Shown here in pieces: positions 8,046-15,480 of a DNA stretch of 64,000 nt. The number at the start of each line of letters is the position of its first letter. Position 1 is the stretch's first letter. The notes under the pieces were generated by a model, which did no database searches, was not told the DNA's origin, and saw nothing but the letters and a program-made list of their open reading frames with translations. Both the position numbers and the translations under genes were made by a program. This DNA is from Latilactobacillus sakei subsp. sakei DSM 20017 = JCM 1157 (GTDB lineage: Bacteria; Bacillota; Bacilli; Lactobacillales; Lactobacillaceae). The DNA lies in the NCBI RefSeq assembly GCF_002370355.1, contig NZ_AP017929.1:310001-374000 (forward strand), in the 5' to 3' direction.

Positions 8046-9386
8046 ATGAAAAAACAAAAAATGACTTATTTATCATCTGGTATCGTTGGTTTAGCTGGTC
8101 TTGCATTAATGGGTATCCAAGCTAATGAAGCTCAAGCTGCTACTACAGGGACAGTTAACTACACAGACGGTGCTACAACTGTTTGGACAAGTCCTGAAGT
8201 TGGTCAAAAACCTACACGTTACTTAACAAACAACCAAAACGTTACAATCAAAAATACAAAACAAGTTTATGGTCAAACATGGTATCAATTAGCTGATAAC
8301 GAATGGGTTGCCGGTGAATTCGTGAAGACAGGTGCTACAACACCAGCTGCTACAACTGCTGCTCCTGCTGCTAAAGACACGATCACAGTTAACTACAAGT
8401 CTGGTGCTACAACAATCTGGACAAACACAACTGCTGCTCAACCAACTGGCGCTTACTTGACTTATGGTAAGACACAAAACGTTATTGCTTCTAAGACAGC
8501 TAACGGCGTTACATGGTACCAATTAGAAAACAAAGGTTGGGTACCTTCAAGCTACGTTGTTTTAAACAACCCTAACTTAGCCGGCGTCACACCTATTACT
8601 GATGCACCAGCTGTTACACCAGTTGCAACTACTACTGCTACAACAACACCAGCAGCTTCAACAACTACGACAACACCTGCTGCTACAACTGCAACTTCTG
8701 AATCAGCTACTCAAACATCAACAACTCAACAACAAGCACCTGCAGCTTCACAATCATCATCAACAACACCTGCTGCTCCTGCTCAACAATCATCATCAGT
8801 TGCTACTTCATCATCAACAAGTCAAGCAACTCAAGTTCAAACTCAAACATCACAAACTAGCACTTCAGTAGCACCTGTTGCACAATCAGCTTCAACACAA
8901 CAAAGTGCTCCTGCTCAACAACAAACTCAAACACAAAACACAACAAACACAGCTTCAAGCTCTAACACCACAACAGCAACAACACCTTCACAATCAACAA
9001 ACACAAACAACTCAACTGCTACAAGCGGTAACGCACAATCAGTTGTTAGTGCTGCATTGTCACAAATTGGTACACCTTATGTATGGGGTGGCTCAACACC
9101 TGGTGTTGGTCTTGACTGTTCTGGTTTAGTACAATATGCATACTCACGTGCTGGCGTTTCATTGGGCCGTATCACAACTGCTCAAGAAGGTGCTGGTCAA
9201 CGCGTATCACTTAACAGCTTACAACCTGGCGATATCATTTTCTGGGGTGGCGCTGGTGCATCATACCATGATGCTATCTACATCGGTGGTGGCCAATACG
9301 TTCACGCACCACAACCTGGCGAATCAGTTAAGATTGGTACAATCTCAAGTTACTTCATGCCTTCATTCGCAGTACGCGTACTTTAA
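8046..9386 (+). CDS. Secreted NlpC/P60 peptidoglycan hydrolase with two SH3-like domains
   Basis: A 446-aa exported cell-wall endopeptidase. The N terminus is a Sec signal peptide ending near ANEAQAA (about residue 32). Two related repeats follow, at about 37-98 and 113-175, each with a W-Y-Q-L-x(n)-W-V pattern typical of bacterial SH3 wall-binding domains. Then comes a linker of about 150 residues made almost only of Ser, Thr, Ala and Gln. The C-terminal NlpC/P60 domain starts near residue 333 and has its nucleophile Cys358 in LDCSGLV and the histidines in SYHDAIYIGGG and YVHAP. The family cleaves D-gamma-glutamyl-diamino acid bonds in stem peptides. A terminator follows, and a WalR-like box precedes the gene. 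Confidence 0.93.
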   Translation: MKKQKMTYLSSGIVGLAGLALMGIQANEAQAATTGTVNYTDGATTVWTSPEVGQKPTRYLTNNQNVTIKNTKQVYGQTWYQLADNEWVAGEFVKTGATTPAATTAAPAAKDTITVNYKSGATTIWTNTTAAQPTGAYLTYGKTQNVIASKTANGVTWYQLENKGWVPSSYVVLNNPNLAGVTPITDAPAVTPVATTTATTTPAASTTTTTPAATTATSESATQTSTTQQQAPAASQSSSTTPAAPAQQSSSVATSSSTSQATQVQTQTSQTSTSVAPVAQSASTQQSAPAQQQTQTQNTTNTASSSNTTTATTPSQSTNTNNSTATSGNAQSVVSAALSQIGTPYVWGGSTPGVGLDCSGLVQYAYSRAGVSLGRITTAQEGAGQRVSLNSLQPGDIIFWGGAGASYHDAIYIGGGQYVHAPQPGESVKIGTISSYFMPSFAVRVL

Positions 9387-9397
9387 TTAAAAAATAA

Positions 9398-9432
9398 TAA
9401 AAAAGCAGGAGCTATAGCTTCTGCTTTTTTTA
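9398..9432 (+). terminator. Terminator after the NlpC/P60 gene
   Basis: Arms AAAAGCAG.AGC and GCT.CTGCTTTT enclose a short loop and run into a T-tract. Confidence 0.85.
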
Positions 9433-9488
9433 TTATTCCTAAGTTCTAATTACTTGAAAAACCTACTATTTTCGGTAGAATACTATAT

Positions 9489-9785
9489 ATGACAACTACA
9501 ATAACGCAAACACAAATTGAAAAACAACAAGTGATAATATTTAAAGCTCTCGCTGATCCAATTCGCCTCAACATTCTACGCCACTTAAAAGCGGTTGGTC
9601 ATGAAGTAACTTGTGGTGAAGTTGGTAATAACCTCAATATCAGTAAATCATCAGGTTCCTACCACTTTAAATTACTTCAAGAAGCACAATTAATTACAGC
9701 ACGTAAAGAAGCACGTGAGAAATATGTGATGCTTAATCCTGAAACTTTTGACCGTTACCTCACCCATTTTTTTGAAACACTCTAA
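9489..9785 (+). CDS. Winged-helix HTH regulator (ArsR-like)
   Basis: A 98-aa protein with an ArsR-type winged helix: KALADPIRLNILRHLK (residues about 20-35), then a recognition region GNNLNISKSSGSYHFKLLQ and a wing with AREKYVMLN. No metal-binding Cys cluster of the ELCVCDL kind is present, so it probably senses something other than metal. It lies directly upstream of an MFS exporter gene in the same direction, separated by a terminator, a promoter and an inverted repeat, so it likely represses that exporter. No ribosome binding site is visible; a -35/-10-like pair (TTGAAA, TAGAAT) sits so close to the ATG that the mRNA may be leaderless. Confidence 0.85.
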   Translation: MTTTITQTQIEKQQVIIFKALADPIRLNILRHLKAVGHEVTCGEVGNNLNISKSSGSYHFKLLQEAQLITARKEAREKYVMLNPETFDRYLTHFFETL

Positions 9786-9788
9786 TTA

Positions 9789-9822
9789 AAAGTACCTAGC
9801 CAATTGGCTGGGTGCTTTTTTG
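9789..9822 (+). terminator. Terminator after the HTH regulator gene
   Basis: Arms AGTACC.AGCC and GGCT.GGTGCT pair around AATT and are followed by six T residues. Confidence 0.8.
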
Positions 9823-9826
9823 TTAG

Positions 9827-9882
9827 TTGTCAATCGATTAGCAAAGTGGTATTGTTTAATAGTTCAAAAACTTTTGAACTAT
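9827..9882 (+). promoter_or_regulatory. Promoter with overlapping inverted-repeat operator of the MFS gene
   Basis: TTGTCA and TATTGT are spaced by 17 bases (9827-9855). Just downstream, at 9859-9882, ATAGTTCAAAA and TTTTGAACTAT form a perfect 11-bp inverted repeat with a 2-base centre. The position suits a repressor site, most simply for the adjacent HTH regulator. Confidence 0.65.
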
Positions 9883-9908
9883 TTTATTCTATCGAGGAGT
9901 CTTTTTCT

Positions 9909-11267
9909 ATGCAAAACAAGCGTTCAAACCAATTTTGGTTACTTACACTGACATCACTTGGCTTTTTTATGTCAATGATGGATTCAATGATTATCACCAC
10001 AGCCTCAACCTCAATTCGAACAGATTTCAAAATTTCAGTTAGCACCTTGCAATGGGCATTAAATGCTTATAACATCACAATTGCCGCTGTATTATTGGTC
10101 GGTGTTGCCTTCGGTGAACGTTTTGGTCGCCGAAAAATCTATAATCTTGGAATTGGTATCTTTACACTAGGTTCCTTATTATGTGCGTTATCCCCTAATA
10201 TTACTTCTTTAGTATTAGCTCGGATTGTCGCCGGAATCGGTGCATCCGTCATGACACCGATGTCAATGGCCATTTTAACTAATACACTGCCAGTAGCTAA
10301 ACGCGGCAAAGCATTAGGTATTTGGAGTGGTATCGGTGGCTTAGCCTTGATTATTGGACCTTCACTGGGAGGCTTAATTGTCTCAACATTATCTTGGCAA
10401 TGGATTTTCTGGATTAATATTCCAATCGGTATCATTGGCATTTTATTAACTAGTCATTATTTACCCGAAAGTTTAGGCTCTGCTACTCCAATTAATCCAC
10501 TTGACGCTTCACTAATTATCATTTCTTCGGCAAGCATCATCTGGGCCTTATCAACTAGTACTTCAAGTCCCCGCCCTATTGTTTCAATATTAGTAGGTTG
10601 CTTCGGATTAGTTCTTGTCGGTTATTTTATTCAGCGCCAAAGAAATACAAAGACACCCCTAATTCCACTTAACTTTTTTAAAGTGCCAGTATTCAGAAAC
10701 GGCAACTTAGCTACCTTCTTACTCTATGCTTCTATGTACGGTGTCGTCTTCTTCCTACCACAATTTTTACAAAGTGGGCTTGGCTCAAATTCTTTGGAAG
10801 CTGGCCTGCAGATGCTTCCTTGGACTGGCACTTTGGTATTCGTTGCGCCGTTTGCGGGTACAGCTGTCGATCGATTTGGAGAACATAAAATTGCTACGTT
10901 AGGTTTAACTCTACAAGGAATTGGTTACCTAGCAATCGCATTTTTACTCTACGGTCACTATTCTTACTGGCAGTTTATACTCCCACTAATGCTTGCTGGT
11001 GCGGGGCTCTCGATGGCAGGTCCTGCTCTTCAAAAAAGCGTCCTCGGTGCTGTTGAACCATCTGCAATCGGAAAGGCGTCTGGAATTTACAATATGTTTC
11101 GCTTACTAGGCGGTGCAGTTGGTGTCACTCTATCAGTTATCTTCTTTTACCAAAGTGGTTCAATTGCTGACCAACACGCACTAATCCTCGGTTTCAAAGC
11201 AGTAATGTTTGGAGCAGCCGGCTTATCATTCTTAGGATTACCATTCATGCTAAGATTAAAAAAATAA
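9909..11267 (+). CDS. MFS drug exporter, DHA2-like (EmrB/QacA type)
   Basis: A 452-aa multi-spanning membrane protein. The first helix contains MSMMDSMIITTASTSIRTDF and the loop between helices 2 and 3 has GERFGRRKIYNLG, the MFS motif A. The TPMSMAILTNTLP and GPSLGGLI segments resemble multidrug exporters of the DHA2 group. The ATG at 9909 is chosen because GAGGAG precedes it, while upstream in-frame starts would fall inside the preceding terminator. It probably expels a toxic compound sensed by the upstream HTH regulator; the substrate cannot be read from the sequence. Confidence 0.88.
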   Translation: MQNKRSNQFWLLTLTSLGFFMSMMDSMIITTASTSIRTDFKISVSTLQWALNAYNITIAAVLLVGVAFGERFGRRKIYNLGIGIFTLGSLLCALSPNITSLVLARIVAGIGASVMTPMSMAILTNTLPVAKRGKALGIWSGIGGLALIIGPSLGGLIVSTLSWQWIFWINIPIGIIGILLTSHYLPESLGSATPINPLDASLIIISSASIIWALSTSTSSPRPIVSILVGCFGLVLVGYFIQRQRNTKTPLIPLNFFKVPVFRNGNLATFLLYASMYGVVFFLPQFLQSGLGSNSLEAGLQMLPWTGTLVFVAPFAGTAVDRFGEHKIATLGLTLQGIGYLAIAFLLYGHYSYWQFILPLMLAGAGLSMAGPALQKSVLGAVEPSAIGKASGIYNMFRLLGGAVGVTLSVIFFYQSGSIADQHALILGFKAVMFGAAGLSFLGLPFMLRLKK

Positions 11268-11279
11268 ACGCACGCCACA

Positions 11280-11333
11280 TTAAAAGACCATCCGAAAGCC
11301 ACTTTTACAAGTCGGTTTCAGATGGTCTTTTAA
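11280..11333. terminator. Bidirectional terminator
   Basis: A long inverted repeat with arms AAAGACCATC and GATGGTCTTT, plus inner pairing, lies between the convergent MFS gene and the small ORF at 11358-11486. T-runs occur on both strands. Confidence 0.8.
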
Positions 11334-11357
11334 AATTATTTTGATAATTCATTATAA

Positions 11358-11486
11358 TTATTTTGCTGATTTACGTTCCTTCAAGAAGTTCAATACAGCT
11401 GTTGTTTCAGCATTACGTTTTTTAGCATTCTTTTGGTTGATAGGACGACGGTTACCAGAAACACTAACATGTAAGTTTTGTGACAT
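11358..11486 (-). CDS. Small basic protein of 42 aa, unknown
   Basis: A short open frame starting MSQNLHVSVSGNRRP and ending LKERKSAK. It is rich in Arg, Lys and Asn, has no membrane segment and no Cys, and shows strong Lactobacillus-like codon use (GCT, CGT, AAA, GGT). A very good GGAGGAAA lies 6 bases before the ATG, and a bidirectional terminator follows. The quality of the translation signals makes it a likely real gene. I do not recognise the family. Confidence 0.65.
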   Translation of the reverse strand: MSQNLHVSVSGNRRPINQKNAKKRNAETTAVLNFLKERKSAK

Positions 11487-11556
11487 TTCGCATTTCCTCC
11501 TTTCATGCATATATTCTATTATTCTAATCTGAATTCACTTTTTTTTCAAGTAATGT

Positions 11557-12303
11557 TTAAGCCTTTGGTAACTTTCTAAAATGGTTCAATAACCAACTGG
11601 TGATAGGAACGGTTGCTATCACGCCAATTACCCCGATTAGCAACGTTAATATCTCACCAATTAAAATTTTATGATTTAATATTTTAGCGAGCGGATAACC
11701 CAATTGAATAAACCAAATCGTCAATGATAGGAAGCTCCCGAAGAAACTAAAGAACAGTGTATTGAAGGCTGTCGCAATAATTTTCTCACCAATCGCGATC
11801 CCGGCTTTAAACAAAGGTGCCGGTGCCATCTGTTCATCATATTCCAGAATCTCAACTAACCCACTAGCAACCGCAATGCTGGTTTCTGCGATTGCGCCTA
11901 AACTGGCTAAAACCGTCATGATCATGCCAACTTGCGGAAATGATAACCCGATTGCCAGACCAAAACCTTCAATCTCTTCAGCATCCTCCGCGCCAAAGCC
12001 ATAGGTTGCTGCCCAGTGGCTAATCGGCACAATGATAACTAACAATGCCAGCACTACTAATAACGACGTCACAAACGCTGTCTTAGCCGTTACTGGTTGC
12101 TTCGTATTCATGAAGATCGATGTCGCCAACAAGATCAGACTCAATAGCCCACTGACCACTAAGGGATTAAAGCCACCAGCAATTAAGACCAGCGCTAAAA
12201 TGATAACGACGAAGTTCAACCCAAGGCTGAAAAAGATGGTTAAGCCTTGCCAACCACACACTAGTATTAATAGTAGTAATAAAACACCCGTTAATAACAT
12301 CAT
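11557..12303 (-). CDS. YibE/F-like membrane protein (second of pair)
   Basis: A 248-aa protein with about six to seven membrane helices, matching the YibE/F-like family (FGAEDAEEIEGFGLAIGLSF, and the GMIMTVLASLGAIAETSIAV segment with its conserved acidic and Gly pattern). The start overlaps the stop of the upstream YibE/F gene as ATGA, so the two are translationally coupled and probably form a heteromeric membrane complex. The function of the family is not established. Confidence 0.85.
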   Translation of the reverse strand: MMLLTGVLLLLLILVCGWQGLTIFFSLGLNFVVIILALVLIAGGFNPLVVSGLLSLILLATSIFMNTKQPVTAKTAFVTSLLVVLALLVIIVPISHWAATYGFGAEDAEEIEGFGLAIGLSFPQVGMIMTVLASLGAIAETSIAVASGLVEILEYDEQMAPAPLFKAGIAIGEKIIATAFNTLFFSFFGSFLSLTIWFIQLGYPLAKILNHKILIGEILTLLIGVIGVIATVPITSWLLNHFRKLPKA

Positions 12304-13388
12304 AAGCGACGCACCTCCACTAACTGGCTTGCCAACAAGCTTGTCACCGGCACAGCCAAGGTAATGCCGACTGCGCTAATCACGGTTTGTGTGAATCCCA
12401 AGGTCATCGTGCGCGATAGTGTATAGGCAATTGTATTCCCGTTTCTCAGATACAATAAAATAATCGGAAAAGCTTCTGCCATAACAATGAAGAACAAGAC
12501 GTTAACGAGTGGCCCGATAATTTCTCGTCCAATCGCTAACCCCGAGTTAAAGAGTTGCCGTCTCGTCACATTGGGTTGTTCAAAGGCTAACTGTTGCAGT
12601 GATGATGAAATATCGGTCGCTTCATCCATCACAGCGCCTAAAATCCCTAGCACGACTTCCGCCAAGAAAACCGTCTTGTAGGGTTGGAGCTCGTAATCCA
12701 TTGTTTCGTAATGGAGTCCTTGGTCGCCGCTGATTTTTAGCAGGATAACGCTCAACAGTAATGCCAAGAACGTAGCTCCAATTGTCGCACCAAATGACAC
12801 CAACATTTGCCGATTCGGTCCGAGTACCAACAATAATGTCAGACCAGTTAAAACTACAGCGAGTCCACACATCAGCGGCAATAACCAACGACCACCAGTT
12901 GCAGCGTTAAAGTGGAGCGTGATAATGAAGAACGCAAGGTTTACGACAACACTTAAGATGGTCATCAGGCCGCGCTTAGGCATCATCACAAGCAATAAAC
13001 TAAAGGTGCCCAAGATCACAGCTACTAGCACTGTATCGCGCTTAGGTTCGTTTAAGAGCCATTGATGGCGATCTTGATCATGGTGTAGGAAAACTTGCTG
13101 GCCCCGATAATAACGATAACTATCGGCCAGTGATTTGGAATAGGTATTTTGGAGCTGAATCGTCTGCCCCTTACGCTTCGTATTCAAGAACCGCCCCGTT
13201 ACTTTTTGCTGGACTTCGGTATCTTGATTCTGGTAATCATCCGTTGTTTTCGTTTTTTGGATCGTTTTGACAGCCGTCACTTGGATCAACGGTTGTTTGT
13301 AGCGCGTCGCATCGTGGTATGTTGCTAAAACCCCAATCATACAGATCAACAAACTACCTAGCGCCAGCCATAAGCGTTTATGTTTCAC
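12300..13388 (-). CDS. YibE/F-like membrane protein (first of pair)
   Basis: A 362-aa protein with an N-terminal anchor, an extracytoplasmic domain of about 80 residues (RNA-free, with VTGRFLNTKRKGQTIQLQNTY) and about seven C-terminal helices containing the family signature LGILGAVMDEATDISSSLQQL. The GTG at 13388 is chosen because GAGGTGA lies five bases upstream; an earlier in-frame GTG overlaps that site. It is followed by a second family member with ATGA overlap. No operon partner outside the pair is visible, so the role stays open. Confidence 0.85.
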   Translation of the reverse strand: MKHKRLWLALGSLLICMIGVLATYHDATRYKQPLIQVTAVKTIQKTKTTDDYQNQDTEVQQKVTGRFLNTKRKGQTIQLQNTYSKSLADSYRYYRGQQVFLHHDQDRHQWLLNEPKRDTVLVAVILGTFSLLLVMMPKRGLMTILSVVVNLAFFIITLHFNAATGGRWLLPLMCGLAVVLTGLTLLLVLGPNRQMLVSFGATIGATFLALLLSVILLKISGDQGLHYETMDYELQPYKTVFLAEVVLGILGAVMDEATDISSSLQQLAFEQPNVTRRQLFNSGLAIGREIIGPLVNVLFFIVMAEAFPIILLYLRNGNTIAYTLSRTMTLGFTQTVISAVGITLAVPVTSLLASQLVEVRRL

Positions 13389-13455
13389 AGTTGTCACCTC
13401 AAATTATATTGTAGCGGTTTGCCTGTTAATCACCAAACGTTTATCGCAAATTTAA

Positions 13456-14847
13456 TCAATCATTTAACCGACTGTGTTTTAACCCGTAACTGAAGTAAAT
13501 GATCAAGCCCAAAATGAACCAGATCCCCGCTGCCATCCAAGTGACTGCCGGTAATTCGAATAACATGAATAAACAAAGTAAGCCCGATAATAGTGGTAAC
13601 CAAGGATATAGCGGTACTTTGAAACCGTCTTTATTCGGAATATCCTTTCTTTTACGCAATGGAATCACCCCAATAGACATGAAGAAAAAGGCAATTAACG
13701 TCCCAATATTGACCAGATTCGTCAATTGATCTAATGAAACGAGCCCTCCTAGTGTCGCGATAATCACTGTCACTACACGGACACTGTTGACTGGTGTTTG
13801 GTGGCGTGTTTCAATTTTACCGAGCATCTTAGGTAATAAACCATCCCGGCCGATTGAATAAACTAGCCGCGAACTACTGTAAGTCATCGTCAACATCATT
13901 GTGAACATCCCAGCCAAAGCACCAAGTGATAATAAGCCCGCAAACCAGTTTTGATGCACGACTTGTAAGGCAAAAGCGACTGGATTAGCCACGTTTAATT
14001 CACGATATGACACCATCCCAGTCAAAACAAAAGCAACTAAAATATATAATAACGTACAAATTACTAAGGTCCCGATAATCCCAATTGGTAAATTCTTTTG
14101 TGGATTTTTTACTTCGGCCGCTGAAGCCGAGACACAATCAAAGCCTAAATAAGCGAAGAATACTAATGATGCGCCCTTGAAGACCCCACTAACACCAAAC
14201 GGCATGAATGGTTGCCAATTAGACGACTTTACATAGAAAATGCCGACGACTAAGAATAGTAGCACAACGCCGATTTTAATCGTCACCATCAAATTATTGA
14301 TGCGTGTCGATGAACGCGTCCCAGACATCAATAACACTGAAATGAGCGTCACAACTAAGACTGCAAATAAATTGATATAAGTGCCATGTGCGGGATCAAA
14401 TGAGCCTGTAATCGCCTTCGGAATATGCACGCCGAAGCCTTCAATGAAGGAGACGAAATATGCAGACCAACCGGTTGAAACAGCCGCGACTGATAACATG
14501 TATTCCAAGAATAATGCCCAACCTAACAACCAACCAATCAGTTCTCCAAAAATAATATTGCCGTAAGAATACGCACTCCCCGCGACTGGCAACGCTGATG
14601 AAAATTCAGCGTAACACATTGCGGCCACTGCGCAGACCACTGCCGCAATCATAAATGACAACGTAATGGCCGGCCCACTATGTAGCGCGGCAATCGTGCC
14701 CGGTAAAATAAAAATCCCAGTCCCAATGACCGCCCCCACGCCTAACGCAATTAAATCCTTCGCCGTTAGTGTTTTAGCTAAACGTTGATCTTGTTGAAGA
14801 TACCGCTCAAGTGACTCTTTTCTGAATAATCTTGTCCCTAAACCCAT
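13456..14847 (-). CDS. APC family amino acid permease
   Basis: A 463-aa transporter with twelve predicted helices. The N-terminal region has the APC signature LIALGVGAVIGTGIFILPG and GPAITLSFMIAAVVCAVAAM, and helix 6 carries FFAYLGFDCVSASAAEVKNP. It most resembles cationic or branched amino acid permeases of the YfnA/CAT group, but the substrate is uncertain. The ATG at 14847 with GAGGGCG upstream is chosen over a TTG two codons earlier. Its 5' side carries two tandem copies of a structured RNA-like element, which may form the mRNA leader. Confidence 0.88.
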   Translation of the reverse strand: MGLGTRLFRKESLERYLQQDQRLAKTLTAKDLIALGVGAVIGTGIFILPGTIAALHSGPAITLSFMIAAVVCAVAAMCYAEFSSALPVAGSAYSYGNIIFGELIGWLLGWALFLEYMLSVAAVSTGWSAYFVSFIEGFGVHIPKAITGSFDPAHGTYINLFAVLVVTLISVLLMSGTRSSTRINNLMVTIKIGVVLLFLVVGIFYVKSSNWQPFMPFGVSGVFKGASLVFFAYLGFDCVSASAAEVKNPQKNLPIGIIGTLVICTLLYILVAFVLTGMVSYRELNVANPVAFALQVVHQNWFAGLLSLGALAGMFTMMLTMTYSSSRLVYSIGRDGLLPKMLGKIETRHQTPVNSVRVVTVIIATLGGLVSLDQLTNLVNIGTLIAFFFMSIGVIPLRKRKDIPNKDGFKVPLYPWLPLLSGLLCLFMLFELPAVTWMAAGIWFILGLIIYFSYGLKHSRLND

Positions 14848-14885
14848 CTGCAAAACGCCCTCTCGATGCTTTATTTGGTGGTGCT

Positions 14886-15007
14886 AAACGTGTTCTGTAA
14901 CCCATATTCTTCCGGTTAACCCTGAGCGCCAAACAATCGCCACGCGATTACTCGTCCCTCTGTGTTAATCTTCAGAATATAACCAGGGTTACGGCACACT
15001 CTGGTTT
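14886..15007 (-). ncRNA. Structured repeat element, copy A
   Basis: This is one of five copies of a roughly 120-base element (others at 15009-15129, 18407-18530, 18531-18653 and 18654-18776). On the minus strand the nested stems are GUAACCC/GGGUUAC, AUAUUCU/AGAAUAU, UUAAC/GUUAA and a terminal hairpin AAUCGC/GCGAUU followed by UUGUUUG. The stem sequences differ from copy to copy while pairing is kept. It lies in the probable leader of the amino acid permease gene. Confidence 0.6.
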
Positions 15008-15008
15008 T

Positions 15009-15129
15009 AAACGTGCTTTTTGAAACTGACTTCTGCGCTTAGCGTCACTCGTCAAACAACTGCCTACAGCAGTTATTCGCCGAGCTGTGCTAATGCTCAA
15101 AATCAACCCGTTTCAAACGCACTCTTTTT
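15009..15129 (-). ncRNA. Structured repeat element, copy B
   Basis: The second tandem copy next to copy A. On the minus strand the outer GUGC/GCAC and GUUUC/GAAAC stems enclose a helix with G-U pairs, then UUAGC/GCUAA, CUCG/CGAG and the terminal hairpin AACUGC/GCAGUU flanked by GAAUA and UUGUUUG. The G-U pairs, which would be A-C mismatches on the other strand, favour a minus-strand RNA. Confidence 0.6.
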
Positions 15130-15174
15130 CTTGTCGTGTTCTATAATCCGGATATATCGCACTTTTTCTAATAA

Positions 15175-15212
15175 CAAAAAAAGGAGCCCACTAGTCTTCA
15201 CTAGTGAGCTCC
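15175..15212 (-). terminator. Terminator of the 22-codon gene
   Basis: On the minus strand GGAGC.CACTAGT and ACTAGT..GCTCC form a strong hairpin followed by at least seven T residues. Confidence 0.85.
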
Positions 15213-15216
15213 ACCA

Positions 15217-15248
15217 GGAAGATGACTCGGGTTACCCAGTCATCTTCC
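15217..15248. repeat. Perfect 11-bp hairpin between the small ORF and its terminator
   Basis: GGAAGATGACT and AGTCATCTTCC pair perfectly around a 10-base loop (CGGGTTACCC). It lies directly before the terminator of the 22-codon gene and has no T-run itself, so it may be a stability or regulatory element of that transcript. Confidence 0.7.
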
Positions 15249-15288
15249 AGTTTATTAAGGTTTATCATGTAATAGACAATCTTTTCCC

Positions 15289-15357
15289 TTAATCAACCAG
15301 TCGAATTCTGGGTTTCTTAAAGAAAAAGTTAAAGGCAACTCGTTGCATTGTCATCAT
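15289..15357 (-). CDS. 22-aa peptide gene with its own promoter and terminator
   Basis: A very short open frame beginning MMTMQRVAFNFFFKK and ending RIRLVD: a Met-rich start, an aromatic centre and a basic C-terminal half. AAGGAGG lies seven bases before the ATG, a near-consensus promoter lies at 15389-15417, and the frame is followed by two hairpins, the second a clear terminator. The unit is therefore complete and about 200 bases long. No family was recognised. It could be a small membrane-active or regulatory peptide, or the coding part of a dual-function small RNA. Confidence 0.6.
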   Translation of the reverse strand: MMTMQRVAFNFFFKKPRIRLVD

Positions 15358-15388
15358 GATAAAGCCTCCTTGTTATTATTAGTTTCTA

Positions 15389-15417
15389 AGTATAGCCAAG
15401 CCCATCGAAATTGTAAA
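15389..15417 (-). promoter_or_regulatory. Near-consensus sigma-A promoter of the 22-codon gene
   Basis: TTTACA and TATACT are separated by exactly 17 bases on the minus strand. The predicted 5' leader is about 25 bases and contains AAGGAGG. Confidence 0.75.
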
Positions 15418-15480
15418 GCCTTTTTTAAGCAGTTGTTTTTTCAAAAGGAATCTGCTAGAATTTAAAACAACTTATTCAAA

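Noticed and set aside
8602-9129. Long open frames rich in Gln, Leu and His in the +1 frame of the NlpC/P60 gene
   Set aside because: They are by-products of the repetitive Ser/Thr/Gln linker codons. The real frame has a signal peptide, SH3-like domains and a catalytic domain.
9804-9908. An MFS start near 9804 adding about 35 residues
   Set aside because: It would start inside a terminator and cover the promoter and inverted repeat. The ATG at 9909 has GAGGAG and begins a normal MFS N terminus.
12622-12888. An 88-codon minus-strand frame within the YibE/F gene
   Set aside because: It is a frame shadow of a conserved membrane protein, with no own ribosome binding site.
14886-15129. tRNA genes or T-box leader
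   Set aside because: The length and branching suggested a check, but there is no acceptor/CCA or TTCGA arm, no T-box sequence and no specifier loop. The nested single-arm plan differs from both.
15020-15292. A 90-codon plus-strand frame over the repeat element
   Set aside because: It runs through RNA-like stems, a terminator and the small minus-strand gene, has no ribosome binding site and no recognisable protein features.
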